Shown: positions 44,028 through 53,365, numbered from the stretch's first letter. The stretch is 64,000 nucleotides of DNA from Micavibrio sp964400125 (GCA_964400125.1 CAYNSR010000005.1:124001-188000), one strand, 5' to 3'. Translations and numbers: made by a program. The notes: a model not told the origin generated them from the sequence alone.

Positions 44028-45179
44028 TTATGCCCCATTGATTGATTGCTGAACGACCGCCAGAACGTCTTCTTCCGGCACCTGACGCGCGACAAAGGCC
44101 GCGCCGATCCTGCGCGCCAGCACAAAGGTCAACCCTCCGGCCTCCGCCTTTTTATCCGCATACATCAACCGCACCAGCGTTGCCGGATCGTCGTGAATAA
44201 TCCCCTTCAAATCCTGAATCGAGGTCGGCAGACCGATGTCGCGCAGATGCGCCCCCAGCCGGGAACGAGGCTCGTCGTCGCAATACCCCAGACGCTGCGA
44301 CAGGGCCAACGCCATCATCATTCCCACCGCCACGCCTTCGCCATGGAGCAGACGGTCCGAATACCCCGTTGACGCCTCCAGCGCATGGCCGAATGTATGG
44401 CCAAAATTCAGGAGCGCGCGCACATCCGCCTCGCGCTCGTCCTGCGCCACGATCTCGGCCTTCTTGCGACAGGCGGTTTCAATGGCGAAGGCCAGCGCAT
44501 GTTCTTCCAGATCGCATACCGCCCTGCCATTTTTTTCCAGCCATGCAAAAAAATCAGGATCGTTGATAAAACCGTATTTGATAATCTCGGCATACCCGGC
44601 AAGGCGTTGCCGGATGTTCAGCGTTTCCAGTGTATTCAGATCACACAGGACCAGTGATGGCTGGTAAAACGCGCCAACCAGATTTTTCCCCTGCTTCATG
44701 TCAATCGCGGTTTTCCCGCCGACACCGCTATCCACCTGCGCCAGCAATGTCGTCGGAATCTGGACAAGAGGGATGCCGCGCAAAATGGTCGCCGCAACAA
44801 ACCCGCCCAGATCACCCACCACGCCGCCGCCAACCGCGAACAAAACAGACTGGCGATTGACGCCGCTATCCAGCATCCAATTGAGAATTTTTTCGTACCA
44901 GTCGAGCGATTTGCTTTCCTCCCCCGGCAGAATAGGAAATAAATGGACACCAGCAACACCAGCTCTTTTTTCTAGCACCGCTCTCAGGGATTCCGCATAA
45001 GGTCTGGCATTGACATCCGTCAGGATAAACAATGTCCTGCCCTGTAACGGAAACGGTAAAAACTCCGGACACTCCCGGATCAATCCGCGCCCGATACGCA
45101 CCGGATAGGAGCGGTCTTCCAGTTGCACCATCAAAACCCGCTGCGGCGTCTGACCGTCGGGGATCGTTACGGGCTGCAT
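44028..45179 (-). CDS. aroB: 3-dehydroquinate synthase
   Basis: Second enzyme of the shikimate pathway, closing DAHP to 3-dehydroquinate with NAD and a metal. Motifs: GGGVVGDLGGFVAATILRGIPLVQIPTTLLAQVDSGVGGKTA, the metal-ligand Glu in AEIIKYGFI, and the His ligands in ALLNFGHTFGHALE and LLHGEGVAVGM. Starts at 45179 or possibly at 45131 (MVQLEDRSYPV). The 5' end overlaps aroK by 13 bp. Confidence 0.95.
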   Translation of the reverse strand: MQPVTIPDGQTPQRVLMVQLEDRSYPVRIGRGLIRECPEFLPFPLQGRTLFILTDVNARPYAESLRAVLEKRAGVAGVHLFPILPGEESKSLDWYEKILNWMLDSGVNRQSVLFAVGGGVVGDLGGFVAATILRGIPLVQIPTTLLAQVDSGVGGKTAIDMKQGKNLVGAFYQPSLVLCDLNTLETLNIRQRLAGYAEIIKYGFINDPDFFAWLEKNGRAVCDLEEHALAFAIETACRKKAEIVAQDEREADVRALLNFGHTFGHALEASTGYSDRLLHGEGVAVGMMMALALSQRLGYCDDEPRSRLGAHLRDIGLPTSIQDLKGIIHDDPATLVRLMYADKKAEAGGLTFVLARRIGAAFVARQVPEEDVLAVVQQSINGA

Positions 45180-45730
45180 GATTTCAGTCTTTCTTCTATC
45201 AGTTTCAACATATGTGCCAAAATCTCATCCGGCATCTTGCCGTCGGTATCCACCGTCAAATCAGCGCGACAATAGACAGGATAGCGAATTTCCGCCATCT
45301 GCCGCAGGGTTTTTTCAGGGTCGCCATTTTGTAGCAAAGGGCGATCATTCTTCCGTCCCACACGGTCGAGCAACACCGCAATATCGGCCCGCGTCCAGAT
45401 CGACAGCGCCTTGCCAAAGACGAGATCGGCATTGTCCTGCTGCATCACCGCGCCGCCCCCGGTCGAAACCACGCGGGGCACAGGTTCGTCTTGCAGGACT
45501 TTCCGGATTGCAGCAGATTCATACTGCCGGAACACCGCCTCGCCTCTGGTTGCAAAAATCTGCGGAATATCCATCCCGGCGGCGGCGACCGCCATATCGT
45601 CCGTGTCGATAAAGGGCAGATCCAGCGCCTGCCCGAGCATCCGCCCGAGCCGCGTCTTGCCTGCCCCCATCATCCCGACCAGAACGACCGGACGATCAAG
45701 CCTTTTTCCAATATCCCGGCCATCTGTCAT
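45167..45730 (-). CDS. aroK: Shikimate kinase
   Basis: Phosphorylates shikimate at the 3-OH. The Walker A loop is VLVGMMGAGKTRLGRMLG, with DTDDMA and GEAVFRQYE binding shikimate, and STGGGAVM and the lid with NDRPLL also present. The start at 45730 has GGGGGATC just upstream; the open frame continues further but without a better ribosome site. 187 residues. Order aroK-aroB with overlap is conserved in proteobacteria. Confidence 0.94.
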   Translation of the reverse strand: MTDGRDIGKRLDRPVVLVGMMGAGKTRLGRMLGQALDLPFIDTDDMAVAAAGMDIPQIFATRGEAVFRQYESAAIRKVLQDEPVPRVVSTGGGAVMQQDNADLVFGKALSIWTRADIAVLLDRVGRKNDRPLLQNGDPEKTLRQMAEIRYPVYCRADLTVDTDGKMPDEILAHMLKLIEERLKSCSP

Positions 45731-45891
45731 GATCCCCCGTTTATGGCACAAAACCCGCCCGCTGTCATGCCGTTCCATTCGGGGGCGGCCCCAAAAAACA
45801 GTCCGGAAAAACTTGTATGAAACGCCCGCGCCATGATTGAAATCGCGGGCGTCTCTGCTACATTCTTCCCATGCAAAGGAAAAAGACCGTG

Positions 45892-46035
45892 ATGAAATCA
45901 ATTGCTTCAAAATGGCTGCCGCTGGCGGTCATGGCACTGCTTCTGGCTGCTTTCGGGTATCTGGCGGTTGCCGATATTCCGGTAACGCAGACACCGATGG
46001 AAAAAACCATCCCCAATGACCGCTTCACACGTTAA
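45892..46035 (+). CDS. Small single-pass membrane protein, 47 residues
   Basis: A short ORF: basic N-terminus (MKSIASKW), one hydrophobic helix (LPLAVMALLLAAFGYLAVA) and a polar tail ending NDRFTR. AAGGAAAA lies upstream of the GTGATG start region; an in-frame ATG at 45871 is an alternative. It precedes the large exported protein gene by 12 bp and is probably translated with it. Function unknown. Confidence 0.6.
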   Translation: MKSIASKWLPLAVMALLLAAFGYLAVADIPVTQTPMEKTIPNDRFTR

Positions 46036-46047
46036 GGACGCCCGATT

Positions 46048-48072
46048 TTGATCTCCGGACTTATGCGTCTGGCCCTGACGGGCTGTGTGTTCATTCTTGT
46101 CGCCGCCGGGCCGGGTGCTGCGGCGAATGAACGCATGGCCGGAACCGTTCCGGTCGTCAAACCCGCCGATCCGGATACACCACCCGCCCCCGTCCCCCCG
46201 CGCGGAAACGATGATCGCATGGCTGGCGGCAAGAAGGAACCTGCACCGGCAACCGCCGCACCCGTAAAGGCTCCGGCAAAAACGGCCACAAACGAAAAAA
46301 AGAAAACAAACCCCACGCCCGCAAAAACGGCAAAAAAGACAACCGAAACAAAAACAGCAGAATCAAAAAAACCAGCAGCACCACAGGCTTCCGCTGCGGC
46401 CACACCATCTCCTGCCCCCCGGCCGGATACGGGAAAAACCATGGACCGCAAGACGCTGGAAAGCCTCGGCCCCCTGACCAACCCGCTCAAGGGCAGTCTC
46501 GGCAATGATATGTGGCACGGCTCCAGCCGCGCGGTGCTAGTGAAATATCTTCCCCTGCTCCCCAATGGCGATGCCGGACGCCCGGCCCAGCTTCTAACCC
46601 GGCGCATCCTGCTCAGCAACGGCGATGTCAAAATGCTGCGCAGTGATTCCGCCCCCGCCGGAAGCCCTGACATTTTCACCTTACGTCTGGAAAAGCTGCT
46701 TGAAACGGGGGCTTACGACGATGCGGTGGAGCTTTATACCTTGATCGAAGGGGAACCCGCGCATGACCGTCTGGGCCGCGCCGGGATCAGGGCGCTGATG
46801 TATGGCGGCTATCCGGCGCAGGCCTGCCTCGAAGCGCGGGCGGTCCATCATGACTTTTCCGATGCCACAGAAGCATCTAACGATCATTTCTGGCAACAGA
46901 TCGAAAGCATTTGCACCTTCATCCAGATTCATTCCGCACGGGCCGTTCAGCGCGCCGGAATCCACAATGCCAGTACAAAAACATTCGACCGCACCGCCGT
47001 CACCGGCGTCTCCGGCAGCCGCATCCTGACCATGCTGGCCAGCCGCCCTGATTACCGTTATACGGTCGGCACGCCAAAGGATATCGAGGAGCTTTCCGAT
47101 ATTGAACGCGCCGTTATCAAGGGCCTTGGCCGCTTCGACTATTCGCGCCTGAAACTGAAAAAGACTCACGACATCCCCGCATCGGCGCTGATGATTATGG
47201 CGACCGACCGCAATCTACCCGCCTATCACCGCGCTGTTTTGAATGTTGAGGCAGCGCGGCGCGGCATCATCGACACGGCACGGCTGGCGATGGTTTATAC
47301 GGATTTGTCCGGAAAAGAAGACAAGCTCGGCATGGACCCCGCCACACTTGATTTGTGGGACCGCTACGCCCTCTATGCGAAATCCACCGATGTCTCCGAA
47401 CGCAGAAAAATGGTCGCTGCATTGCTTGAAAAAACCGACCAGGGCCTGCCTGTGGCATTGCTACCGTTTGCCGATACGGTTTCCGGCATCAACCCCGCTA
47501 CGCTTTCGCGCAATGCCGTGCGGAATGGCCTGTTACTGATGCTGTATAGCAGCATTGTACCGCCGGATCGCTGGGTCACGGCATGGACGAAAGGTGATTC
47601 GGGTGATTCGGTAAAAAATCGCGATTCGGTCGCCTTGTATCTGGCAAATGTGCTTTTGGAAAATTTACCCACAAATTCAGTTCCTTTCCCCGACGAGGCC
47701 CTGCAACCATGGTTCAAAGGCCCGGAATCGGTAGAATCTTTGGAAATATGGTCTGTTTTTTCTGGACTTGGCCGCGAAAATGTATTACATAATGTCGCAA
47801 GTCATGATGTTTATGAAAAACATGTTGACTTGACACTGTCTAACGATTATGTAATGCCTGTGGACGGCTTGCTAGAGCAGATTCGGGAAGCATCGAATAA
47901 TGATCGCCTGGGTGAAGTTGCTCTGCTTGCTGCCGTAGCACTTGACGGATATAGCCCGGGCAAGACCCATCCTGGTGTCTTTCGTGAAGTGATACAAAGT
48001 CTTGCAACAGTGGGGTTAAAAGAAGAGGCTCAACAAGTGGCTCTGGGAGTCGTTCTGAGCTTAAAACAATAA
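46048..48072 (+). CDS. Large exported hypothetical protein before xerD
   Basis: A 674-residue protein with a signal peptide (RLALTGCVFILVAAGPGAAA), then about 110 residues of low-complexity Ala/Pro/Lys/Thr sequence, then a helical part with repeat-like pairs (TLRLEKLLETGAYDDAVELYTLIEG, HDRLGRAGIRALMYGGYPAQACLEAR) reminiscent of TPR proteins. The likely start is TTG 46048, with AAGGACG nine bases upstream; ATG 46063 is next in frame. The final 400 bp are clearly lower in GC (about 42% by hand count over 180 bp versus about 60% before). Role unknown. Confidence 0.78.
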   Translation: MISGLMRLALTGCVFILVAAGPGAAANERMAGTVPVVKPADPDTPPAPVPPRGNDDRMAGGKKEPAPATAAPVKAPAKTATNEKKKTNPTPAKTAKKTTETKTAESKKPAAPQASAAATPSPAPRPDTGKTMDRKTLESLGPLTNPLKGSLGNDMWHGSSRAVLVKYLPLLPNGDAGRPAQLLTRRILLSNGDVKMLRSDSAPAGSPDIFTLRLEKLLETGAYDDAVELYTLIEGEPAHDRLGRAGIRALMYGGYPAQACLEARAVHHDFSDATEASNDHFWQQIESICTFIQIHSARAVQRAGIHNASTKTFDRTAVTGVSGSRILTMLASRPDYRYTVGTPKDIEELSDIERAVIKGLGRFDYSRLKLKKTHDIPASALMIMATDRNLPAYHRAVLNVEAARRGIIDTARLAMVYTDLSGKEDKLGMDPATLDLWDRYALYAKSTDVSERRKMVAALLEKTDQGLPVALLPFADTVSGINPATLSRNAVRNGLLLMLYSSIVPPDRWVTAWTKGDSGDSVKNRDSVALYLANVLLENLPTNSVPFPDEALQPWFKGPESVESLEIWSVFSGLGRENVLHNVASHDVYEKHVDLTLSNDYVMPVDGLLEQIREASNNDRLGEVALLAAVALDGYSPGKTHPGVFREVIQSLATVGLKEEAQQVALGVVLSLKQ

Positions 48073-48088
48073 AGAAGGAGAATAAGCC

Positions 48089-49075
48089 ATGGCTCGTCCT
48101 GGTCGTCCGGCAATGCCGAAACCGAAACTGCACCCTCTCGTGGACTCGTTCCTCGATATGCTCACGGCCGAGCGTGGGGCAGCAATGAACACCCGCCAGG
48201 CTTACTGGCGCGATCTGGCTGATTTCAGCCTGTATCTGCGCGAGCGCGCCAAAAAAGAAATCGTCGATGCGACACCTGACGAGATCAAATCCTATCTCCG
48301 GGATCTTGGTGAAAAAATCCATGTAAAGGGCCAGAACAAGGCGCAGATCGCGACTCGCACCGTTGCGCGCCGCCTTTCGGCGCTGCGTCAGTTTTACCGT
48401 TATCTGGTGTCGGAAAATATCCGCAAGGACGACCCTACATCCACCATCGAAAGCCCGAAACAGGCCCGCACCCTGCCCAAGACTCTGTCCGAGTCCGAAG
48501 TCAGCATCCTGATCAAAACCGCAAGCCAGAACGGCGGCGGCGATGCTGTGCGTCTGGTCTGCCTGCTGGAAATGCTGTATGCCACCGGCCTGCGCGTTTC
48601 CGAGCTGGTCGGTCTGCCGCAATCGGCGATCAATGATGACAAGCAGTTCCTGATGATTGCAGGAAAAGGCGGTCGCGAACGCATGGTTCCGTTGTCCGAA
48701 CCGGCGCAAAGGGCTCTGGCGAAATATGTCGATATCCGCCAGCAGTTCATCAGCTCCGAAGACAAGGGCGAACAGAGCCAATGGCTCTTCCCGTCCCGTA
48801 CATCGGAAAGCGGCCACCTGACCCGCCAGCGTTTTGCGCAGTTGCTGAAGGATCTGGCGGACACAGCCGGAATCGAAGCCAGCCGCGTCAGCCCGCACAT
48901 CCTGCGTCACGCCTTCGCGACCCACCTGCTCTCGAACGGTGCGGATCTGCGCTCGGTCCAAAAGATGCTCGGCCACGCCGACATTGCGACCACGCAAATC
49001 TACACCCACATTGTCGGTGACAAGTCCAAAAAGACGGTCGAGGAAAAACATCCCCTCGCGAAAAAAGCCGTTTAG
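48089..49075 (+). CDS. xerD: Tyrosine recombinase XerD
   Basis: Site-specific recombinase that resolves chromosome dimers at dif with XerC and FtsK. All catalytic residues are visible: Arg169 (ATGLRVSEL), Lys193 (GKGGRERMVP), His270 and Arg273 (SPHILRHAFATHLL), His296 (LGHADIATTQ) and Tyr305 (IYTHI). The N-terminal SAM-like core-binding domain is present (MLTAERGAAMNTRQAYWRDL). The start at 48089 has AAGGAG upstream. Its place in an ordinary gene row and the family match argue for XerD, not a phage integrase. Confidence 0.94.
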   Translation: MARPGRPAMPKPKLHPLVDSFLDMLTAERGAAMNTRQAYWRDLADFSLYLRERAKKEIVDATPDEIKSYLRDLGEKIHVKGQNKAQIATRTVARRLSALRQFYRYLVSENIRKDDPTSTIESPKQARTLPKTLSESEVSILIKTASQNGGGDAVRLVCLLEMLYATGLRVSELVGLPQSAINDDKQFLMIAGKGGRERMVPLSEPAQRALAKYVDIRQQFISSEDKGEQSQWLFPSRTSESGHLTRQRFAQLLKDLADTAGIEASRVSPHILRHAFATHLLSNGADLRSVQKMLGHADIATTQIYTHIVGDKSKKTVEEKHPLAKKAV

Positions 49076-49200
49076 GGCCGTAACGCCAGATTATTCAAAA
49101 CAGGCGGACATTGAACATGTCTGCCTGTTTTGCTATGAAGATGCAGATACGTTTAACCACGAAGACACTAGGCTCAGGATCTAACGCAACCTCAATACTG

Positions 49201-49275
49201 CGTCATCCCGAGCGTAGCCGAGGGATCCGACCAAGCCGCAATCTGTCAGATCCCTCGGCTACGCTCGGGATGACG
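49201..49275. repeat. Inverted pair, perfect 27-bp arms, GAGCGTAGCCGAG family
   Basis: Arms 49201-49227 and 49249-49275 are exact reverse complements with a 21-base loop similar to the copy at 17302-17370. It lies between xerD and accA. Confidence 0.9.
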
Positions 49276-49344
49276 GTCCCTGTAGTGGCTTATGTTCATT
49301 GTGGTTAAACTTAGTCAAACACCTTAAAACCCAGCGGACGTAAA

Positions 49345-50292
49345 ATGAGCAAGCTCGACTTTGAAAAACCGATTCTGGAACTTGAAACCAAAATCGCCGA
49401 ACTCCGCAACGTTGGCGGTGATGGGGCAATCAACATCACCGAAGAAATACGCCGCATGCAACAAAAGGCCGAACGCCTGCTGCAACAGACCTACAGCAAA
49501 CTGACCCCGGTGCAAAAGGTTCAGGTCGCCCGCCATCAGGAACGGCCGCATTTTTCCGATTACATCCACGGCATCATCGAAGATTTTACGCCGCTTGCCG
49601 GTGATCGCAATTTTGGTGAGGATAAGGCGCTCCTCGGCGGCCTTGGCCGCTTCAAGGGCCGCTCTGTCGTTATCATGGGCCATGAAAAGGGCAACGACAC
49701 CGAAAGCCGGATCAAACACAATTTCGGCATGGCCCGCCCCGAAGGCTACCGCAAGGCCCAGCGCCTGATGGAAATGGCCAGCCAGTTCCAGCTTCCCGTC
49801 ATTACGCTGGTTGACACGGCGGGCGCCTATCCCGGCGTCGGTGCCGAAGAACGCGGACAGGCCGAAGCCATCGCCAAATCCATTGAATCGTGCCTGCGCA
49901 CCACCGCGCCCATTGTCTCTGTCGTCATTGGCGAAGGCGGCTCCGGCGGGGCCATCGCCATCGCCACTGCCGACCGCGTCTATATGCTTGAACACGCGAT
50001 TTATTCCGTCATCTCTCCGGAAGGCTGCGCCTCCATCCTGTGGCGCAGTTCCGACCATGCCGACGATGCCGCCACCGCGCTGAAACTCACCGCCGAAGAC
50101 ATGCTCGGCCTGAAACTCATCGACGGCATTATTTCCGAACCCCTCGGCGGGGCACACCGGGCCAAGGAACAAACCATTCTCAACGTCTCCCACCAGATCG
50201 ACCGCGCCCTCGGCGGGCTGATTCCGTGGGAAATCGCTGCCTTAAAACAATCCCGCCGCGAAAAATTCCTGGCGATGGGGCGCGGGCTTTAG
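49345..50292 (+). CDS. accA: Acetyl-CoA carboxylase carboxyltransferase subunit alpha
   Basis: Forms the carboxyltransferase of acetyl-CoA carboxylase with AccD, the first step of fatty acid synthesis. Motifs: DFEKPILELETKIAELR at the N-terminus, GHEKGNDTESRIKHNFGMARPEGYRKAQRLM, TLVDTAGAYPGVGAEERGQ and VVIGEGGSGGAIAIATADRVYMLEHAIYSVISPEGCASILW. Full length (315 residues). Followed by a short palindrome and the ATP synthase genes. Confidence 0.97.
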   Translation: MSKLDFEKPILELETKIAELRNVGGDGAINITEEIRRMQQKAERLLQQTYSKLTPVQKVQVARHQERPHFSDYIHGIIEDFTPLAGDRNFGEDKALLGGLGRFKGRSVVIMGHEKGNDTESRIKHNFGMARPEGYRKAQRLMEMASQFQLPVITLVDTAGAYPGVGAEERGQAEAIAKSIESCLRTTAPIVSVVIGEGGSGGAIAIATADRVYMLEHAIYSVISPEGCASILWRSSDHADDAATALKLTAEDMLGLKLIDGIISEPLGGAHRAKEQTILNVSHQIDRALGGLIPWEIAALKQSRREKFLAMGRGL

Positions 50293-50320
50293 CAGGCTGC
50301 TGAAAAACCCCTTTTTACTG

Positions 50321-50343
50321 TCATCCCGGCGCAAGCCGGGATG
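50321..50343. repeat. Palindrome TCATCCCGGCGCAAGCCGGG
   Basis: A single hairpin just downstream of accA, related to 7843-7861 and to the degenerate copy near 6167-6190. May act as a transcription end. Confidence 0.75.
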
Positions 50344-50401
50344 CTGGATAAGTGACATTACAAAAAATCCCTACAAACCTGAAAGAACCAGCTTTGCACG
50401 G

Positions 50402-50430
50402 TTGCAAAAGGGTGAAAAACAGGGTACAAA
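50402..50430 (+). promoter_or_regulatory. Candidate promoter for the ATP synthase Fo operon
   Basis: TTGCAA (50402-50407), 17 bases and TACAAA (50425-50430) lie 40 bp before atpB. Confidence 0.5.
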
Positions 50431-50470
50431 ACCGCCGAAATAACCGTAACCGACCAAAGGTGTTTGAACC

Positions 50471-51217
50471 GTGGCCGATCCGCTTCACCAGTTTGTTGTC
50501 ACCAAAATCATCCCTTTGCACGTTGCCGGGATTGATCTGTCATTCACCAATTCGTCCCTATGGATGATGATTGCCGCCGTTGTTTCGACGGCGCTCCTAA
50601 CCCTGAGCATGCGCCCTGCCGCGCTGGTCCCCGGACGGGCGCAGGTCATGGCGGAGATGGTCTATGAATTCGTCGCCAATATGATCCGCGAAAATATCGG
50701 CCCCGCAGGGCGGCAATACTTTCCGCTGATTTTTACCATGTTCATGATGGTGTTGATGGGGAATATGCTGGGCCTGCTGCCCTATTCCTTCACCTTCACC
50801 AGCCAGTTGATCGTGACCGGCGCACTGGCGCTGTTCATTTTCCTGATGGTGATGGTGCTGGGTATTGTCCGTCATGGCACACATTTTTTCTCTCTGTTTC
50901 TGCCGCCCGGCGTTCCGGTCTGGCTGTTTCCGCTGGTCATCCCGCTGGAAATTGTTTCCTACCTGATCCGCCCGATTACCCTGTCTGTGCGTCTTTTCGC
51001 CAACATGATGGCCGGCCACCTGATGCTGAAAGTCTTTGCGGGGTTCAGCGTTGCAATGATTTCCGCCGGGGCGCTCGGTTGGGTCGGGGCGATGTTCCCG
51101 ATGCTGTTTAATGCCGTGCTGACAGGCTTTGAGTTGATGATTGCCCTCATCCACGCTTATGTGTTTTCGGTCCTGTGCTGCCTGTATCTAAAAGATACGG
51201 TGGAACTGGCCCACTGA
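50471..51217 (+). CDS. atpB: ATP synthase Fo subunit a
   Basis: Proton channel stator subunit. 248 residues with about five to six membrane helices; the essential Arg is in ITLSVRLFANMMAGHLMLKVF, and the last helix carries ELMIALIHAYVFSVLCCLYL. Start codon GTG at 50471, with the usual N-terminus ADPLHQFVVTKI. First gene of atpB-atpE-atpF'-atpF; atpI, normally upstream, is at 5793. Confidence 0.96.
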   Translation: MADPLHQFVVTKIIPLHVAGIDLSFTNSSLWMMIAAVVSTALLTLSMRPAALVPGRAQVMAEMVYEFVANMIRENIGPAGRQYFPLIFTMFMMVLMGNMLGLLPYSFTFTSQLIVTGALALFIFLMVMVLGIVRHGTHFFSLFLPPGVPVWLFPLVIPLEIVSYLIRPITLSVRLFANMMAGHLMLKVFAGFSVAMISAGALGWVGAMFPMLFNAVLTGFELMIALIHAYVFSVLCCLYLKDTVELAH

Positions 51218-51260
51218 CCCCTTTAACCACGCTAAAACTCTAAAAGAAGGAAAATTGAGT

Positions 51261-51485
51261 ATGGAACTCGAAGCCGCGAAACTGATTGCTGCCGCACTTG
51301 CCCTGATGCCCCTCCTTGGCGTCGGTATTGGTCTCGGCCTGATCTTCTCCGCATACAACGAAGCCGTGGGCCGCAACCCGGGCGCGATGGAACTGCTGGA
51401 CAAGAAATTCTTCCTTATGTTCGCCCTGACCGAAGCTCTGGCGATTTTCGCCCTGCTGATTTCCCTTGTGATCCTGTTTGGTTAA
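51261..51485 (+). CDS. atpE: ATP synthase Fo subunit c
   Basis: Ring-forming proteolipid of 74 residues with two helices. The glycine-rich first helix is MPLLGVGIGLGLIFSAYNEAVGRNPG, and the proton-binding Glu is in FALTEALAIFALLISLV. The ATG at 51261 is preceded by AGAAGGA; a TTG two codons earlier is in frame but less likely. No sodium-type signature is seen. Confidence 0.96.
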   Translation: MELEAAKLIAAALALMPLLGVGIGLGLIFSAYNEAVGRNPGAMELLDKKFFLMFALTEALAIFALLISLVILFG

Positions 51486-51495
51486 GGGACCGGGA

Positions 51496-52131
51496 ATGAA
51501 CGCCTTGTCGTTGACAACTGTGCTGAAGCCCGTTGGTGCCGCGATTGCAGCTCTGCTGTGTCTGGCCGCTTTCGGGATTCAGCGGGCGTTTGCGGCCGAA
51601 GACGGTCACGCGGATGCTGCGGAGCATGGATCGGGCGGCTTGCCGCAATTCGATCCAACGTCTTTTTCCAGTCAGGTCTTCTGGCTGGCGATTGCCTTTG
51701 CACTGATGTATGTGATTTTTTCACGCAAGACCCTGCCCGCGATTTCATCGGTTCTTGAAAACCGCCGGGAACAGATCAAAAGCGACCGCGACACGGCGGA
51801 AAAACTGAAAAACGAAGCTGAATTCGTCCTCGAATCCTACGAAAAGGGACTGGATAAGGCGCGCGCCGAATCAGCGCAACTCAGTGTCGGCGCGGTTGAA
51901 AACGGTAAGAAACAGGCCGAATCCGCCCTGCAGGGCTTCCAGCAACGGGCAGAAGAACAGATTGCCGCGCTGGAATCCCGCCTAAAGAACGGCAAGAACG
52001 ACGCCATGGACGAAATGAACACCATTGCAGCGGAAATTGCCTCTGCCGCAGCGGAAAAAATCGTCGGCATTTCCACCGATATCGGTCAGGTCAAAAGCGT
52101 TGTGCAATCCCTGAGCAAGAAGGCGGCCTGA
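51496..52131 (+). CDS. atpG: ATP synthase Fo subunit b'
   Basis: One of two diverged b-type peripheral stalk subunits, as usual in alphaproteobacteria. An extra hydrophobic N-terminal segment (VGAAIAALLCLAAFGIQRAFA), possibly cleaved, precedes the membrane helix (SSQVFWLAIAFALMYVIFSRKTLPAISSVLENR) and a long coiled coil. ATG at 51496 is 10 bp after atpE. The gene name varies (atpG, atpF2 or atpX). Confidence 0.9.
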   Translation: MNALSLTTVLKPVGAAIAALLCLAAFGIQRAFAAEDGHADAAEHGSGGLPQFDPTSFSSQVFWLAIAFALMYVIFSRKTLPAISSVLENRREQIKSDRDTAEKLKNEAEFVLESYEKGLDKARAESAQLSVGAVENGKKQAESALQGFQQRAEEQIAALESRLKNGKNDAMDEMNTIAAEIASAAAEKIVGISTDIGQVKSVVQSLSKKAA

Positions 52132-52133
52132 AG

Positions 52134-52616
52134 ATGTTCGCAGATACGCATACATGGGTCCTGATTTCTTTCCTGCTGTTCGCCGTGATGGCGTTCCGTT
52201 TCGGCAAGAACAAGTTTCTGGCCAAGCTCGATAGCCGGATCGACTCCATCCGCGATGAAATCCGGACGGCGGAGTCCCTGCGCATCGAAGCACAGGAACT
52301 TCTGGCGCAATATCAACGCAAGCAACGCGACGCCGCCAAAGAAGCGGAAGATATTGTCACCGCCGCGAAATCCGCTGCCGCGCTGATTCAGGCCCAGGCA
52401 GAAAAAGACCTCGAGGACATGCTCGCTCGCAAGGAAACGCAACTGGGCGAACGTCTCCAGCGCATGGAAGAAACCGCCAAGGCGGAAATTCGTGCCTACG
52501 CCGCCGAACTGGCGGTCAAGGCCACCTCCGAAATCATCCAGTCCAAACTGGATCAGGCCGCAAACGACCGTCTGGTTGACGCCTCCATCCGCGCGGTTGC
52601 CAGCGAATTGAAATAA
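52134..52616 (+). CDS. atpF: ATP synthase Fo subunit b
   Basis: Second peripheral stalk subunit, 160 residues: short N-terminus, membrane helix (THTWVLISFLLFAVMAFRFG), then a charged coiled coil to the end (SLRIEAQELLAQYQRKQRDAAKEAE). Begins two bases after b'. The F1 genes are not here, consistent with the split Fo/F1 operons of alphaproteobacteria. Confidence 0.92.
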   Translation: MFADTHTWVLISFLLFAVMAFRFGKNKFLAKLDSRIDSIRDEIRTAESLRIEAQELLAQYQRKQRDAAKEAEDIVTAAKSAAALIQAQAEKDLEDMLARKETQLGERLQRMEETAKAEIRAYAAELAVKATSEIIQSKLDQAANDRLVDASIRAVASELK

Positions 52617-52672
52617 CCCCACGCCCCCGGCGCGGGAATGGCGGATTCGTTTTTTTACGCTATACTTCCCGC

Positions 52673-53287
52673 ATGATCCTTTTTACCCCGCCGCATTTGC
52701 TGAACTCCCGCCGCTGGTGCGGCATGCGCGTTGGTTTGCTGGGTGGGTCGTTCAATCCGCCCCATGCTGGCCATGTGCATGCATCGCATGTTGCCCTGAA
52801 ATACCTGCAACTCGATTGCATCTGGTGGCTGGTTACGCCGCAAAATCCGCTCAAACAGGAAACGGGCCGCTATGCCGAACGTCTGGCAGAATGCCGGGCC
52901 CTGACGCGGCATTGTCCGCGCATCATTATCAGTAATCTGGAATGCCACACCGGAACCCGCCGGAGTGTCGATACGATCAGTGTTTTGAAACGCCGATTTT
53001 CCCGGACGGATTTCATCTTTATTGCCGGAACCGATATTTTGCCGCAACTGGATCGCTGGCACCGCTGGCGCGATCTGGGCCGCCATGTTCCTCTGGCCTT
53101 CATCGCCCGCCCACCCGCCATTGATCTGGTGCGGCAATCGCGGTTCAGGATGTTGAAAAACGAGAATCGTTTTCCCGCCCACGGCGAAAAACCGTCGCTC
53201 GTCCCCGGAAAAACCTATTGGCTGATGCATGAAAATCTGCATGGAGAATCCTCGACGGAAGTGAGAAAATTGAATTTCATCAAATAG
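52673..53287 (+). CDS. nadD: Nicotinate-nucleotide adenylyltransferase
   Basis: Adenylates nicotinate mononucleotide in NAD synthesis. The nucleotide-binding motif GGSFNPPHAGHVHAS and the later WWLVTPQNPLK, FIAGTDILPQLDRWHRW and C-terminal SSTEVRK match NadD. The first 17 residues could be an artefact of start choice: ATG 52724 gives MRVGLLGGSFN. The 272 bp that follow hold a promoter candidate and no certain gene. Confidence 0.92.
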   Translation: MILFTPPHLLNSRRWCGMRVGLLGGSFNPPHAGHVHASHVALKYLQLDCIWWLVTPQNPLKQETGRYAERLAECRALTRHCPRIIISNLECHTGTRRSVDTISVLKRRFSRTDFIFIAGTDILPQLDRWHRWRDLGRHVPLAFIARPPAIDLVRQSRFRMLKNENRFPAHGEKPSLVPGKTYWLMHENLHGESSTEVRKLNFIK

Positions 53288-53336
53288 TTATACGAAAAAT
53301 ATCCTTTTCCGGTCCGGCGCTGCAACATCGATTTAT

Positions 53337-53365
53337 TTGAATATCGCGCCAATCAGGCTTACAAT
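53337..53365 (+). promoter_or_regulatory. Candidate promoter upstream of rsfS
   Basis: TTGAAT (53337-53342), 17 bases and TACAAT (53360-53365). It would give a leader of about 185 bases before rsfS containing short reading frames, including TTG 53422-53538 (38 codons) after a GGGAGG. Confidence 0.5.

Noticed and set aside
48089..49075. Phage or integron integrase
   Set aside because: The sequence and length match XerD, the locus has housekeeping neighbours, and no attachment site or phage genes are seen.
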